Source of the DNA: Desarmillaria ectypa
Taxonomy: Eukaryota; Basidiomycota; Agaricomycetes; Agaricales; Physalacriaceae
Reading direction: 5' to 3'
DNA: 64,000 nucleotides
NCBI GenBank assembly: GCA_030407005.1
Contig: JAUDYN010000010.1
Location: 1,984,001-2,048,000, forward strand
In this document: positions 47,881-58,469 of the stretch, piece after piece
Layout: every line of letters starts with the position of its first letter
Numbering within the stretch: position 1 is the first letter of the stretch
Notes under the pieces: model-generated
What the model saw: only the letters and a program-made list of their open reading frames with translations
Told to the model about the DNA's origin: nothing
Database searches by the model: none
Translations under genes and position numbers: made by a program

Positions 47881-48491
47881 CTAAAGAACGAATGACACAT
47901 ACAACAACGCAACGAGCGCGAGCAACCCAGGCACGACAAGCTCAAGCGTAGCGAGCAGCTTGCTCAGCGCCAAACCAATAACAGCCAACAGCCCGCCCAA
48001 GCCTAAACCAGAGGTGGTGAGGCCTTGGGTGGTGGTGTTGATGTCCTGCCATCGTCCGTGAATACCTAGATTCATGACATGGGAGAGTATCTCTGTACCT
48101 TCATGATACCAGCAGCGAGAGCAGCCACGTCATTGTTACTCTCGCTCTTCACGACGAGGCCTCCCACCTGGAGGGAAACAATAGACCAAGTGGCGGCGTC
48201 GACGGCGTCGACGACTTTGTTGAGGAGCGGAGTGACCGTATCGTCCGTGGCAGTCTTGTTCGCTACGAGGGCGTCTAACCGCGAAGAAGGCTTGAAATGA
48301 GGACGCTATTCAGCAATGAAGCAAGGCGATACCGTACCGATTTGAGGGAGGATGGCGTCGGTGGTGCTCTTCAGGTTGTGAAGAACGTCTTCGACGCTGC
48401 TAGCCTTCGCTCTGACGACGAGTGGAGCGGGGGTCGCAGCGACGAAAGAGACGAGAGTCACAAAGATGAGGGCGAGTCGGGAGCTGAACAT
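47881..48491 (-). CDS. Small secreted protein with hydrophobic C-terminus, copy 2
   Basis: Exons 48,491-48,338, 48,274-48,099 and 48,045-47,881 give 164 residues. The signal peptide is MFSSRLALIFVTLVSFVAA. The block DVLHNLKSTTDAILPQI, then VTPLLNKVVDAVDAATW, and exon 3 (DINTTTQGLTTSGLGLGGL, then a hydrophobic end) match the gene at 7,599 one for one. The middle exon is 176 bp in both, and intron phases agree. The C-terminus here is shorter by about ten residues. Both copies appear intact, so this is a real gene pair 40 kb apart in opposite orientation. Confidence 0.82.
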
Positions 48492-48541
48492 TGGAGAGAG
48501 GGAGAAAATGCTGATATTATGTCCTCTTGAGTTTCAAGGCG

Positions 48542-48548
48542 TTTTATA
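48542..48548 (-). promoter_or_regulatory. TATA box of small secreted protein copy 2
   Basis: AGTATAAAAC on the minus strand, 51 bp before the ATG, is identical to that of copy 1 at 7,541. Confidence 0.65.
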
Positions 48549-49135
48549 CTGCGCTGCAGGGTACGGAAATCTTACGATAGTATGAGGAAGGGCACATGGA
48601 AAGCTGTGAATCCGAATAGAAGTAATGTAGCAGTGCGGGTTGATAGATAAAATGTGCGAGTGTATTGCTTGAACACATGTCTTCGTATCTGGAGAGGTCA
48701 GTTCTCCTAGACGAAGAGTTTTCCAGCTTGGCGTCCACCCTGTAGTCAACAGGCGGTGGCTGCTGCTGCTGATGTCAAAGAATGACCATGCTTGGAAGCT
48801 ACGCAAAATGGACAAGAAAATATGGGCGTTAAACAATATCGAGGAGTACTCCCTAACAAGGTTTAATTCGTGTGAGCACATGGAAGAGCTTCGTGACTTT
48901 GAAATTGAACCACCCAGCGTATAATACAAAGATGTGGAAGAAGGAGGACGTAGGGCAGAGATGATCGGTCAGCCCTTCCGTTTGGTCCGGGGCTTGGGAG
49001 GGGGAACGCACGCTATGTGGCGGCGGATCCTTCAGGTACTTGGAATCAATCATGCGACCGAAAATCCTCCCATCCCGCGTGGATCATCGTCTTCCTTTAA
49101 TATCGACCCCCCTGGCTGATTCGACTTCCACGTTC
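48549..49135. other. Intergenic
   Basis: Short frames on the minus strand (48,929-48,534 and 49,053-48,853) show no domain. No repeat was recognised apart from a CTG run near 48,765. Confidence 0.4.
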
Positions 49136-50219
49136 TCATACCAGGAATTCTGAGCTATGATGTTTAGGGATGCTTTCTGTATATCTGGGTGGTGCATCGA
49201 TATCTTCTGTCAGTATCGGCCGACGTATAACATTATCGTCATGATCTATAGCAGACAAAGAACCCCGCGACCTGGAACTTTTGAGAACTTCCATGCTGTT
49301 GCTCCTCCGTGCCCTGCAGTGCGGCACGTTGTCTTGCAAAATGCTTCCCTCTCGGGAGGGGGGTTCTGCTCTGCTCTGAGTTGCCCCCTGATGGTCATCG
49401 CACGGCATGCAACGAGGCGGTACTGCGGTGAGAGGGATGGAAGATGGTGAATGGTACGAGATTCTCGGTATCGGTGCTTCTTTCAGGGTTGAGTAAGCTG
49501 TCCTGGCGGCGGCGGTAGAGGAAATACGCTCCACAGGTGATAGCTACTGCGAGGACTAGTGCGCAGATAACCATACCTGCCACTGCTCCACCAGACAGCG
49601 CTCTCAACGACGTCGGAAAATCGTCTTTGGTCCTATTCTAGATGTCAGGACAGTTTCAAGGTTAAGTTGTTGAAAAACTCTGAACCCATAGTCTCAATGA
49701 GAAATATATGCTCCCCACATCGGAGAGACTCGTTGCGATACACAAACGTGTTATAATTGAAGTTTGACGTCTTGTCTGTCTCGCGGCGGAATCCCATCAA
49801 GCCTGAAATCACACACATTCCGACTGACGAAACCTGTGACTACAGGATAATTTGACAGGATGAGGTAAATGTATAACGCCGTCCCTACAAAGACCCGCAA
49901 GAATCAGAATAAGGCGCTAACAACCGGAACGACGAAGAGCATACCATTGAAACGGAACCCAATCGACATATGCTCGAATGCAGGAACATAAGTCGTCGCA
50001 GTCCACGTTTCGTCAAAGGCTTTGGTGCGATCTGGCAGGATCGCACAGCCGTCGCATTGATCTTGGTGCTTCCAATACCGCTCCGCAGTATTATTACGAC
50101 TATTCAATGGCGAGTATTCCACTTGGAGACCAGTCAAGACCATCATCTACCGTGCGGTTTGTATCAGCTGCGAAAGAGAGCGAGATCGGCAAGAGGATAA
50201 AGATAAAGAAAGTGTTCAT
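49136..50219 (-). pseudogene. HT-IDDT membrane protein, copy 2 (frameshifts)
   Basis: The ATG at 50219 gives a signal peptide (MNTFFIFILLPISLSFAA) and DTNRTVDDG. The frame is lost there by a small deletion; LTGLQVEYSP, DQCDGCAILPDRT and FRFNG follow in another frame. Exon 2 (TALYIYLILSNYP, NVCDFRLDG) shifts again at the point where DTDGT should lie. The membrane helix (GGAVAGMVICALVLAVAI) and the cytoplasmic tail ending DAPPRYTESIPK are open. A 57-bp intron (GTACCG to AGCAG) would join helix and tail in phase. The copy is more diverged than copies 1, 3 and 5, so it is an older branch. Confidence 0.68.
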
Positions 50220-50800
50220 GAAGGAGAGGAACGAAAAGAACTAGTCGGAGTGAAGGGATGTTATAGGCGAGAATGTGGGCAGATGAGTGAAAGAGAACTA
50301 AAACGACTGGAGGTAACAGCTGTTCAATCATGGCGTTCACGGGATTATCCAAATCATGATCGTCAATACATACGGCTTTGGGAACGGCAATCCTCTATCA
50401 GCGAATCGCACCAACCAACCCTTGCAACGCTCAACCTAGTTGATACCAACATCAGTCAGATGATGAGCAGAATGAATCAAGACTTATCCTCGTATCAAAG
50501 GGACATAGGTCCATCATCACGAACTGTGACGTCAACGGTAAAAACATCTTATGGTAGTATGTAGTCGATATATCATAATTCTTTGTACCATAGCACTGTT
50601 CATCATACGCATCACTTTGGTTGCGCCGTATTTCTAAAGAATCTTGCACCGCTAACTTACTAACATGCATAACTGAAAAGGATCGAGTGTTCCCACGTAC
50701 CGTCACGCTCCTAATCGCTGTAACTGGACACCACTGGGATAGCTGAGAAACACGAGCGACTGATGTCCTTCAGAAGCCTGACCGAATGGATCATGAAAGC
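50220..50800. other. Intergenic between membrane-protein copies 2 and 3
   Basis: About 580 bp with no feature recognised. Confidence 0.4.
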
Positions 50801-50807
50801 TACCGGG

Positions 50808-51703
50808 TTACTTTGACGATAGCGATGAGTTTTGATGTCGCCGGCAAATGTATAGGAAGGATGATGTGATCAAGGCAATTGAAACACCAAGACTCCCGTT
50901 ATTATCCCGAAAATGGCGCCTTTGAAAGGTATTCTGAGAGATGAAGACGCTGAGAACGAAGGGGAAGGTCCGACTGTCGATACGAACAGACTTGTGGTAG
51001 CGAGGTTTCTTGCAGTAGTCGACGTTGAGGACGCCGCCACCGAAAACGTTATGGATACCCGCGTGTTCCTATTAATAACATTCAGATCAGCAAGTCGAAA
51101 AGAAACGGAACATACGTATACACCGCATAATCAAAAATAACATACGATGGCTCAAGCCCTGACATCTCTATGAGAAACGTATGATCCTCATCATTTAATG
51201 ACGCATTGCTATGCGCCAGGACGTCGTACTGAAACCGATATGTCCCATCCGTATCATGGCTGAAGCTCCCCACAGCCTCTCCATCGATCCTGAAATCGCA
51301 TATCACATCACTAACAAGGCCTGTACTCTTTGGATAATTGGAAAGAATCAGGTAGATGTATATCGCAGACCCTGAGAAATCATCATTCAGCGGAATCCGG
51401 GTGAAAGCTCCATAGCAATATACCGTGGAAGGCCAGACGAGCCGTTACGTTCCCGAGAGCCGGGTAGTACGTCGCGCTAGTCCATGTGTCGTACATAGCG
51501 GCCGATGACCTAGGAACGATAGCGCAATTGTTACATTGAGAAGCGTTCTTCCAAACGAGGGCACCATCATTCGAAGCGGGACTATAATCGACTTGAAAAC
51601 CAGTGAGCTGGTCTCCAAGCGTGTCATCGATGCTGTGGTTCGTTAGCTCTCCAACGACAAGAATGCTGAAGAGGAAGAAAAGGGCAAGATGGAGGATATC
51701 CAT
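50808..51703 (-). pseudogene. HT-IDDT membrane protein, copy 3 (frameshift in the membrane helix)
   Basis: Exon 1 (51,703-51,424) encodes a signal peptide, NHSIDDTLGDQLTG and NASQCNNCAIVP. Exon 2 (51,371-51,116) has SAIYIYLILSNYP, LVSDVICDFRIDG and PSYVIFDYAVYT. Exon 3 starts at 51,068 with a Ser/Thr-rich stalk. All are open and in phase. Within the membrane helix near 50,890 one extra T in a TTT run ends the protein at 50,870 instead of about 50,808. If translated as it stands, the product would keep its whole ectodomain but lose its anchor, so it could be secreted; decay is the simpler view. Confidence 0.72.
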
Positions 51704-52526
51704 GAGGGTGGCGCAAGCGATGGATGTAGTTAAGTTTCAAGTGTGTGGCAGCGACATTTTGCTGACCTAACCTACCAGTTCTAGTGAGTATTTTGAAATG
51801 GAGCGATAATCAAATGAATAGACGTGTTTATCTATGATGGTGGAGCGGGTGTTGAATTGAGTTTCGTTCCGAGTGTGAACAGTGAGTACTGAGCGATGAT
51901 GCTTCTCAAGTGAACCTGGATACCTGATCATGGGCATCGCCGTATTAATTGATAGGTATCACCAAAATCGGTGGCTGGGAAGGGGCTCCGTTCCGAGGTT
52001 TTTCTAGTCTACGAGGAAATACCATTTGACGCTGAGCGGAGAGCCATCGTACAAGATCGGCCCCTACAATAAATGGACAAACCAACCTAGCCCACTTTCT
52101 TGAACGACTGCTAGAATACACGAAAAGAATTTAGTTCATGTTCACTAACGAAGGATGGATTAACTGTATATCCTATGTATTTTAAACGTAGATTATTGGT
52201 AAGCGGTAACTCGGGGACCTTGCTTGATGAAGAGATGAAATACTAGACAGTAAGTATACGCAAAAAAAAGCCGAAGTCCAACGGAACGAACGTAATACCA
52301 TCTGACTCTGGAATAAGACCTTCCACAGGGTTCGAGATGTGATGTGTTTGTTTTTCTGAGCCACAGCATTGAGCATTCGGCTGAGAGGCAAACGTTGACT
52401 CAGTGGTCTGATACTGCGGGCGTCGACTTTGTGCCCTATACAGAACAGGTAAAATCAAAAATTGCAGATATTCCTACGGTGTTTGTGATATTATCTATGA
52501 GGATAATCTGAAAAATGTTGGAACCG
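51704..52526. other. Intergenic, nothing recognised
   Basis: No gene or repeat seen between copy 3 and the R3 repeat. The minus-strand frames at 52,458-52,182 show no domain. Confidence 0.4.
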
Positions 52527-52642
52527 TCTGGCTAGGCCCAAGAGGGAGAATGCGGTATAGCTGGTGATAGTCGCGGCCGTAGCTAACGAAACAAATCCGA
52601 CCTGATGTACACGTGATCACGGAATAACCGGACCGTGCCAAG
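52527..52642 (+). repeat. MITE-like repeat R3, copy 3
   Basis: The sequence runs from GGCTAGGCCCAAGAGGG to GACCGTGCCAAGG, with TACACGTGATCACGG inside. Same orientation as the 38-kb copy. A partial fourth copy occurs near 24,049-24,110. Confidence 0.62.
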
Positions 52643-52736
52643 GCTCTGAACTTCCGCCTTGGAAATAAATGTACGCGTACTTATTAATCATTGTTAGCTC
52701 CTCCCCAACATATATGGTTAACGTGTGACATTCTTG

Positions 52737-52972
52737 TTGTAAAATGGGCGATTAGTTCCTTCCCAGTTCATACATGCGCGGTGTCAGGCCAATAGCATTG
52801 CGCTTGGCTGAGCTCTGCAAACGCATGCAGATGTACGCTACTGTACCTACTTTTATACTAAATGCTATTTTACTAGAATCTTCTACACTTTTCCTAATAC
52901 GTCTCCGTTAATCAGCAAGTTCGGCATGATGCCGGATTGCCATCATCTCGGCTCAACTCTCAAATTCCAGCA
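52737..52972 (-). mobile_element. Solo LTR, family B (copy B2), without target duplication
   Basis: The 236-bp copy starts TGTTGTAAAATGG and ends AAATTCCAGCA. Its flanks (ATTCT and GAGAG) do not match, unlike copies B1 and B3. It abuts the 3' break of membrane-protein copy 4b, so recombination or deletion at this LTR probably removed the gene's last exon. Confidence 0.8.
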
Positions 52973-53310
52973 GAGAGGAAGCAGTTGCTGGTGATAGGGA
53001 AATAGGCTTGGTTGAAGTGACAAAGGATATGTACCAAAACAAAGAAGATGGGAAGCATATATGTGTATACTGCATAATCAAAAATAATGTATGATGACTC
53101 CAGCACAGTAGTTTCTATCAGAAATGTATGATCCTCATCACTCAAAGATGCGTTGCTATATGCTAGAATGTCACATTCAAACTGATTCGTCCCGTCTGTA
53201 TCATGTCTGTAGCTCCCCATCACTTGTCCATCCATCCAGAAATCACAGATAACATCACTCACTAATTCCGTAGGGTTCCGTGCTGAAAACTGGGTAAGTG
53301 CTGGAGAATC
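52973..53310 (-). pseudogene. HT-IDDT membrane protein, copy 4b (exon 2 only)
   Basis: The frame reads LVSDVICDFWMDGQVMGSY, NASLSDEDHTFLIET and SYIIFDYAVYT, closest to copy 1. Exons 1 and 3 are missing: LTR B2 lies downstream and copy 4a directly upstream. Confidence 0.72.
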
Positions 53311-53339
53311 ACCGCTCATTCAAACAGATGGTTGCCTGA

Positions 53340-53940
53340 TGGGTTCGGATTTCGATGTGGATGGCAAAAGTACTAGAAGAATGATGCGATCAAGAGTATA
53401 ATAAACAAGAATACTCCTACTGCTATACTTCCATACAACGTAATCAGAAGTGGTGTATGACGACTTCTTTCCCGAAGTCTCGTATGATGATCCATCTCCG
53501 AATGAAACATTTGGGACATGACATCTCACCTAATACATCTTATCCATACCATTAACAAGGCTTATAATTCTCGTGCAGTTGGACAATATCAGGTAGCTTC
53601 ATATCGTAGATCCTGTTGGGTGATTACTTAGATGAAGCTCAACAAAACGTCCACGGTAGCATACCAACCATGCCGTTACGTGATCCAAAACTGGTAATAT
53701 GTCGCGGTAGTTTATGTGTTGTAGAAAGCCGATGAGTGACAAGGAACAGTAGTACGATATTGAAAGGATTCTTCCAGGCGAAGATACTGGAATCCGAGGG
53801 CCGCCTGCCTGGACTGTCGTCAGTGATTCTTGGTGTCGGCTCGTCCACAATGGTATCATCAATGGTGTAATTTATCACATCTCTTACGACGAAGAGGCTG
53901 ATGAGGAATAAAAGAAAAGGCCACCCATGAGGTGAACACG
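53340..53940 (-). pseudogene. HT-IDDT membrane protein, copy 4a (decayed)
   Basis: Exon-1 pieces (FLLFLISLFVVRDVINYTIDDT, then TITDDSPG-like and FAWKN) have no in-frame ATG. A later stretch near 53,490-53,360 reads SSYETSG and DYVVW, then in another frame the membrane helix GSIAVGVFLFIILLIASFF and a stop. Most of exons 1 and 2 is deleted or shifted. Confidence 0.65.
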
Positions 53941-53949
53941 GGCTCCGAA

Positions 53950-56268
53950 TGCAACATGGTTTCTGTCAGTTCCATGGCTAACAGGTTTGCAGCGACCATA
54001 TCCTGTCGATCATCAGGTTGTCTTCATCTAGAAGACATGATAAGCTCATCGATACAGCCACCGTCGAAACAACTCATTTCTGGTTAAAAGAGACGTATCA
54101 GATTTCGCGGTATAAGATAGCAGAGCAGATATTGACTTGGTTACGCCTCAGGATTCATGTTAAGTCATACCATATATCACGATTTCCTGGTGGACCTGGG
54201 AGCCTTATCGTGGTGCTATTATCATGATACTTATTGCATACGTCCGAGATTGAATGACTGGAAGTAAAGTCCACTTTGAGGCCCCTAGTCAATGGCCGAA
54301 CTAAGCTGAACTCTGTAACACTTCACATCGAATCCATCTGGCATCGTATTGCAGCGACAGAACTAACCGGATGGTAAGGGAACTGAGGTATGCGAGCTCA
54401 TCCCTTCCGTCTATGGAAATATAACCACTACCCAACTTAAAACAGTTTACACTGGTAGTTCTCCTGAGGATCAGAAAGGCACCTGTATCAGAAAAGACGC
54501 CGTAGTACATCCGCTATGACAGTAGCCTGGTCGGATATATGTTGTGGCGACTATCGGCTTCCGCTCCGGCAAGAACAGTCGTCTCACGGCATAACTATAG
54601 GCGTTGCTTATGTTTCCGAGTTGGACATATTGCCATCTAAAATACCCGAAGTATCAGAAAGACGGCAGTAATGAAAAATAAAATGCGCGCTTACTCACTA
54701 AACATTCCTTGACAGGCACCCTGCTACGTCATGACAAGTATAGTCGACCTATCACGTATTTACGTGACGTGATATGTACTACAGTAAAGGCGTCAAAGCT
54801 TTGTATTTGCTATGGAGAGCGAAATGTGCGCACAAGAAGGTGGGATTCGCTTAATGGCTCATGGAACTGAGTACATTCAGCAATATCGTAGTTCGAGTCT
54901 TTTGACGAGTAGTAGCCAGAGTTTCCATCCTTGTGTAGAGTTGATTCGTAGCCTACAAAAAATCAGCCAAATCGACGGCGTGTGAGGTTTTGAGCTTTTC
55001 ATGGCACTGACAGTCAGTCGCCATTTCGGTTCTCGTACAGATTTACTTACATGTTTGCTTATTCCCGCGGGGATTTAGCCGTATATATAGCCGTATATTT
55101 CGCAGTTAGCCACCATGTCGCCTTTTCCACAGATGTAACATATTTTTGCCACTCACTTCGTTTGAGTACGGCCCCGAGATTCTAACATGCCGAAGGAAGG
55201 AAGAAAGAAACACGGTTAATTGATAACGAAGCTTTCTTGCGTATGTGGGTTAGATGCGAAGATTGTGTTAACCGGATATCTGCCAGCAATATTCAGAGCT
55301 GTAGAAAGATAATAGGGGAAAAACTCAACCTCCGAATGTCAGTTTCAAAACCACGTCAATGGCCGTAAAACATTAAGGATCCCATCAAATCTTCCGGGAT
55401 TGGGACAATTATCTCCTGCGGCTAAGCACCACACCTGTCATTGATATCGAATGTAGACACCTAATTGATACGTTGTCTTGATTCTAAACGGTGCTCTTCA
55501 GGGGATCATTGGATTATGGGACCTTGGCATTCAACAAACAATTCGTACATCTTTTTCGTTGATGCTGGCTACGGTAGGTGCTAATAGTTTAGCTTGTAGT
55601 ATTGATTGACAAGGGAGTACTGACAAACCATGAGTTGTTCAAAGATGACTAGGAAGCGACCATTTAAGAAACTGTGTGCAAACGTTAAACAAGTAGTAAG
55701 CTACGTAAGTGGTAAGTAATCTCAAATGAATACCTTGTCCAGGGAAGAAATACCACTGGCGGAATCACGATTGCGCGCTTCAAGTATTTCTCGCCTTGAT
55801 GCATGTGTAGATTATTAGTTCGCCTGAGGGAAGGAATTGCGCATTTAGTAGGGAATGAGATGCGAAAAAGAACTTACAGGCGGAAGGAATGGGAAGATCT
55901 TACAGGCCGATGTCGGACGATAAACGGTGCGAAATATCATTATCATGCCTGCAATAGACAGAGATAAGCGCAGACCCTTGAATAATCCCTTGACAATCAT
56001 GCTGTCACATATTAGCCCATACAGCACAGTTCCGCGACACATACTAGAGTGAGGGTATCAAATCACTGCATTATCAGTTGATAATGACATTGACGCAGGA
56101 GCGGAGGTCTGCCTAATGAAAATTAGCACGGTCAACAGGAATATAGTGGGCGTTCTTTGTCTACTCCGACTAGCCATACTTGAGTCTTTGTATGGTTGAT
56201 ATGAGCTCCATTAAACGGGAATTGTTTCATATGCTAGACACAATAAGTCATATTGACGATGCAGAAAG
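53950..56268. other. Gene desert, part 1
   Basis: No convincing gene. The minus-strand frame at 56,042-55,845 (LSIAGMIMIFRTVYR) faintly recalls the RTA1-like membrane family, but too little is present to call it. Confidence 0.4.
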
Positions 56269-56516
56269 TATTGGAATTTGAGAGTTGAGCCGAGATGATG
56301 GCAATCCGGCATCATGCCGAACTTGCTGATTAAGAGAGAAGTATTAGGAAACTTGTAGAAGATTCTAGTAAATGAGCATTTAGTATAAAAGTAGGTACAG
56401 TAGTGTACATCTGCATGCGTTTGCAGAGCTCAGCCAAGCGCAATGCTATTGGCCTGACACTGCGCACGTACTAACTGTGAACGAACTGATCTTCTCATCC
56501 CCCGTTTTTCACAACA
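56269..56516 (+). mobile_element. Solo LTR, family B (copy B3)
   Basis: The copy is 248 bp, the same length as B1. The left end is TATTGGAATTTGAG (the usual TG mutated to TA) and the right end TTTTTCACAACA. A perfect GAAAG duplication flanks it (56,264-56,268 and 56,517-56,521). TATAAAAGTAGG near 56,385 is the TATA region. Confidence 0.87.
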
Positions 56517-56521
56517 GAAAG

Positions 56522-57380
56522 GAAGAAGGAAATAAGCCTAACCGGAAGGGTAATACATATAGCATCCTGTATGTCCGATAGATGTTATCGATATCCCTGA
56601 TATCCCTTTTGGTAGGAAGTTGTACGAGATCAGCAATAAATCTGATACTAGAAACCTCGTAAGCACATTGGCCCGTTGGGCCGCTGCGGGACATTTATTT
56701 CCTACTAACCAGCACCGTGACGGCGGCTGTTGATTCAAAAACCATGAAATATAAACCTGGACTAGTTCTCTACTGCCAACATTTATGAAGACTGAGATCA
56801 CATTGATATATGGGGGTAAGCATTTCATGACCCATGATATTAAAGTTTTTTTTAAATTTTACGTTGAACGTGTGTTATATGCTTACCTTCGTATTCGGGT
56901 GCAGATTCTTGGCGATATGTTTTCTACGAGATGTGCAGGACTGTGGCATAACTTCTACAACTCTCTGAGAATCTGAGACCAAAAGACACACGGCTATTTA
57001 ATAAATCTGAGGGTAGGAACTCATCATTTGTTAGTTTGATACTAAACGGAACCGCCTGTCCTTGGATCCTTGCATGTTTAATCACGTAGTATTTAACGCC
57101 AGAGAATACTAATACCGCAAACGACCGTACGTCGAAGACAAAATATTATCACACTATGTCCTGCTAATCCACTATTCCTGACGCACCCACAGGCAGTTCA
57201 AACACCCCACAGAAAGCAACAAAACAGACTTATCATAAACCTACATATCTACGGTGTGGTCTCGTGAGATAGCGATGGATGATGAAGACTATTCCTTCTA
57301 TTCCGCCATCACTGAAGTAGTCAACCGCCAAATTCCTTACGCACCTGATCGAAACTCTGGCATATTAGACGAGCTCGTAT
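56522..57380. other. Gene desert, part 2
   Basis: Short frames only; no family recognised. Confidence 0.4.
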
Positions 57381-58463
57381 CTACAGACGATACAATTCTC
57401 TACGAGACTCGTGTCGCTCCCGTCGCTGTCTCTGGACTGCAGGCGAAGGGATCTGGGTTGTTAACGTCTCGGTAGATGATTCGGCATCATAGAAGCTACT
57501 GAAAGTAGGGCGTTGTGGTATCTGACTGGACGGATGAAAGAAATCACTGGGGTGCGCCATTGTCGCCGGAGTTGCTGGTAGATTTGGACTTCGACGTCGC
57601 CGGCGAAAGTAAAAGACGAATGATGCTGCCAATATGATCACTACAAATATTCCAACCGCAACGGCACCTCCGAAGGTTTTGAGTACACTCGAGGACCATG
57701 GAGCAGTCAAAGGAACAGTGGAGGGAACTCCTGATGATGGAGAAATAGCGTTACTTGAAGTAAACAAGACTTGTTGTGTTGGTGAACTTGGCGATAGCAT
57801 AGATGCTCGAGTATTCCTGCAAGTATTCAGCACCAAAGTTAATGCCGTTACAAATGACGCACGTGTACACCGCATAATCGAAGATAACATATGAAGGTCG
57901 CATCCCTGTGGTCTCTAGGAGTAGCGTATGATCTTCGTCGCCCATAGATGCATTGCTATAAGCCAAAATATCGTATTCAAACTGATTCGTCCCATCGGTA
58001 TTGTGACTATAGCTCCCCACGACTTCTCCATCCATCCGGAAATCACAAATCACATCGCTCACTAAGCCCGAGCTCTTTGGATAGTTCGAAAGAATCAGAT
58101 AAACGTATATCGCTGACCCTGGTGAATATTCAGTACATCTTAGCTCTGTCAAAATGATTGACACCGAACCGTACCATGAAAAGCAAGTCGAGCTGTCATG
58201 TTCTCCGACGTGGGGTAGTACGTCGCCCCAGTCCATGTCTCGTTCATTGCCAAGGAACGGTTCGGTACAATGACACAATCGGTACATTGAGAAGCATTCT
58301 TCCACATCAGGGCACTCGCATTCGAAGGCTGACCAGCCGGACTATACTCTACTTGGAACCCAGTGAAGTTATCGCCGAATGTATCATCGATGGTGTGGTT
58401 TATCGGGTTTCCGACGACGAGGAGGTGCAGGAGAAGAACGGGGATTAGAGTGACGAGTGCCAT
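57381..58463 (-). CDS. HT-IDDT single-pass membrane protein, copy 5 (intact)
   Basis: Exons 58,463-58,175, 58,118-57,863 and 57,816-57,381 join in phase to 326 residues. The signal peptide is MALVTLIPVLLLHLLVVG; the ectodomain has NHTIDDTFGDNFTG, NASQCTDCVIVPNRS, IYVYLILSNYP, VICDFRMDG, NASMGDEDHTLLLET and PSYVIFDYAVYT, with several N-glycosylation sites. A Ser/Thr-rich stalk leads to one helix (TFGGAVAVGIFVVIILAAS), a YFRRRRRS stop-transfer and a tail of about 75 residues. This architecture is common in Agaricomycetes; the ectodomain looks like a beta-sandwich, but neither ligand nor role is known. It is the only copy of the cluster with no break. Confidence 0.85.
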
Positions 58464-58469
58464 GGGTGC

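Noticed and set aside
55845..56042. RTA1-like membrane protein on the minus strand
   Set aside because: Only about 15 residues recall the family; neighbouring exons could not be found.
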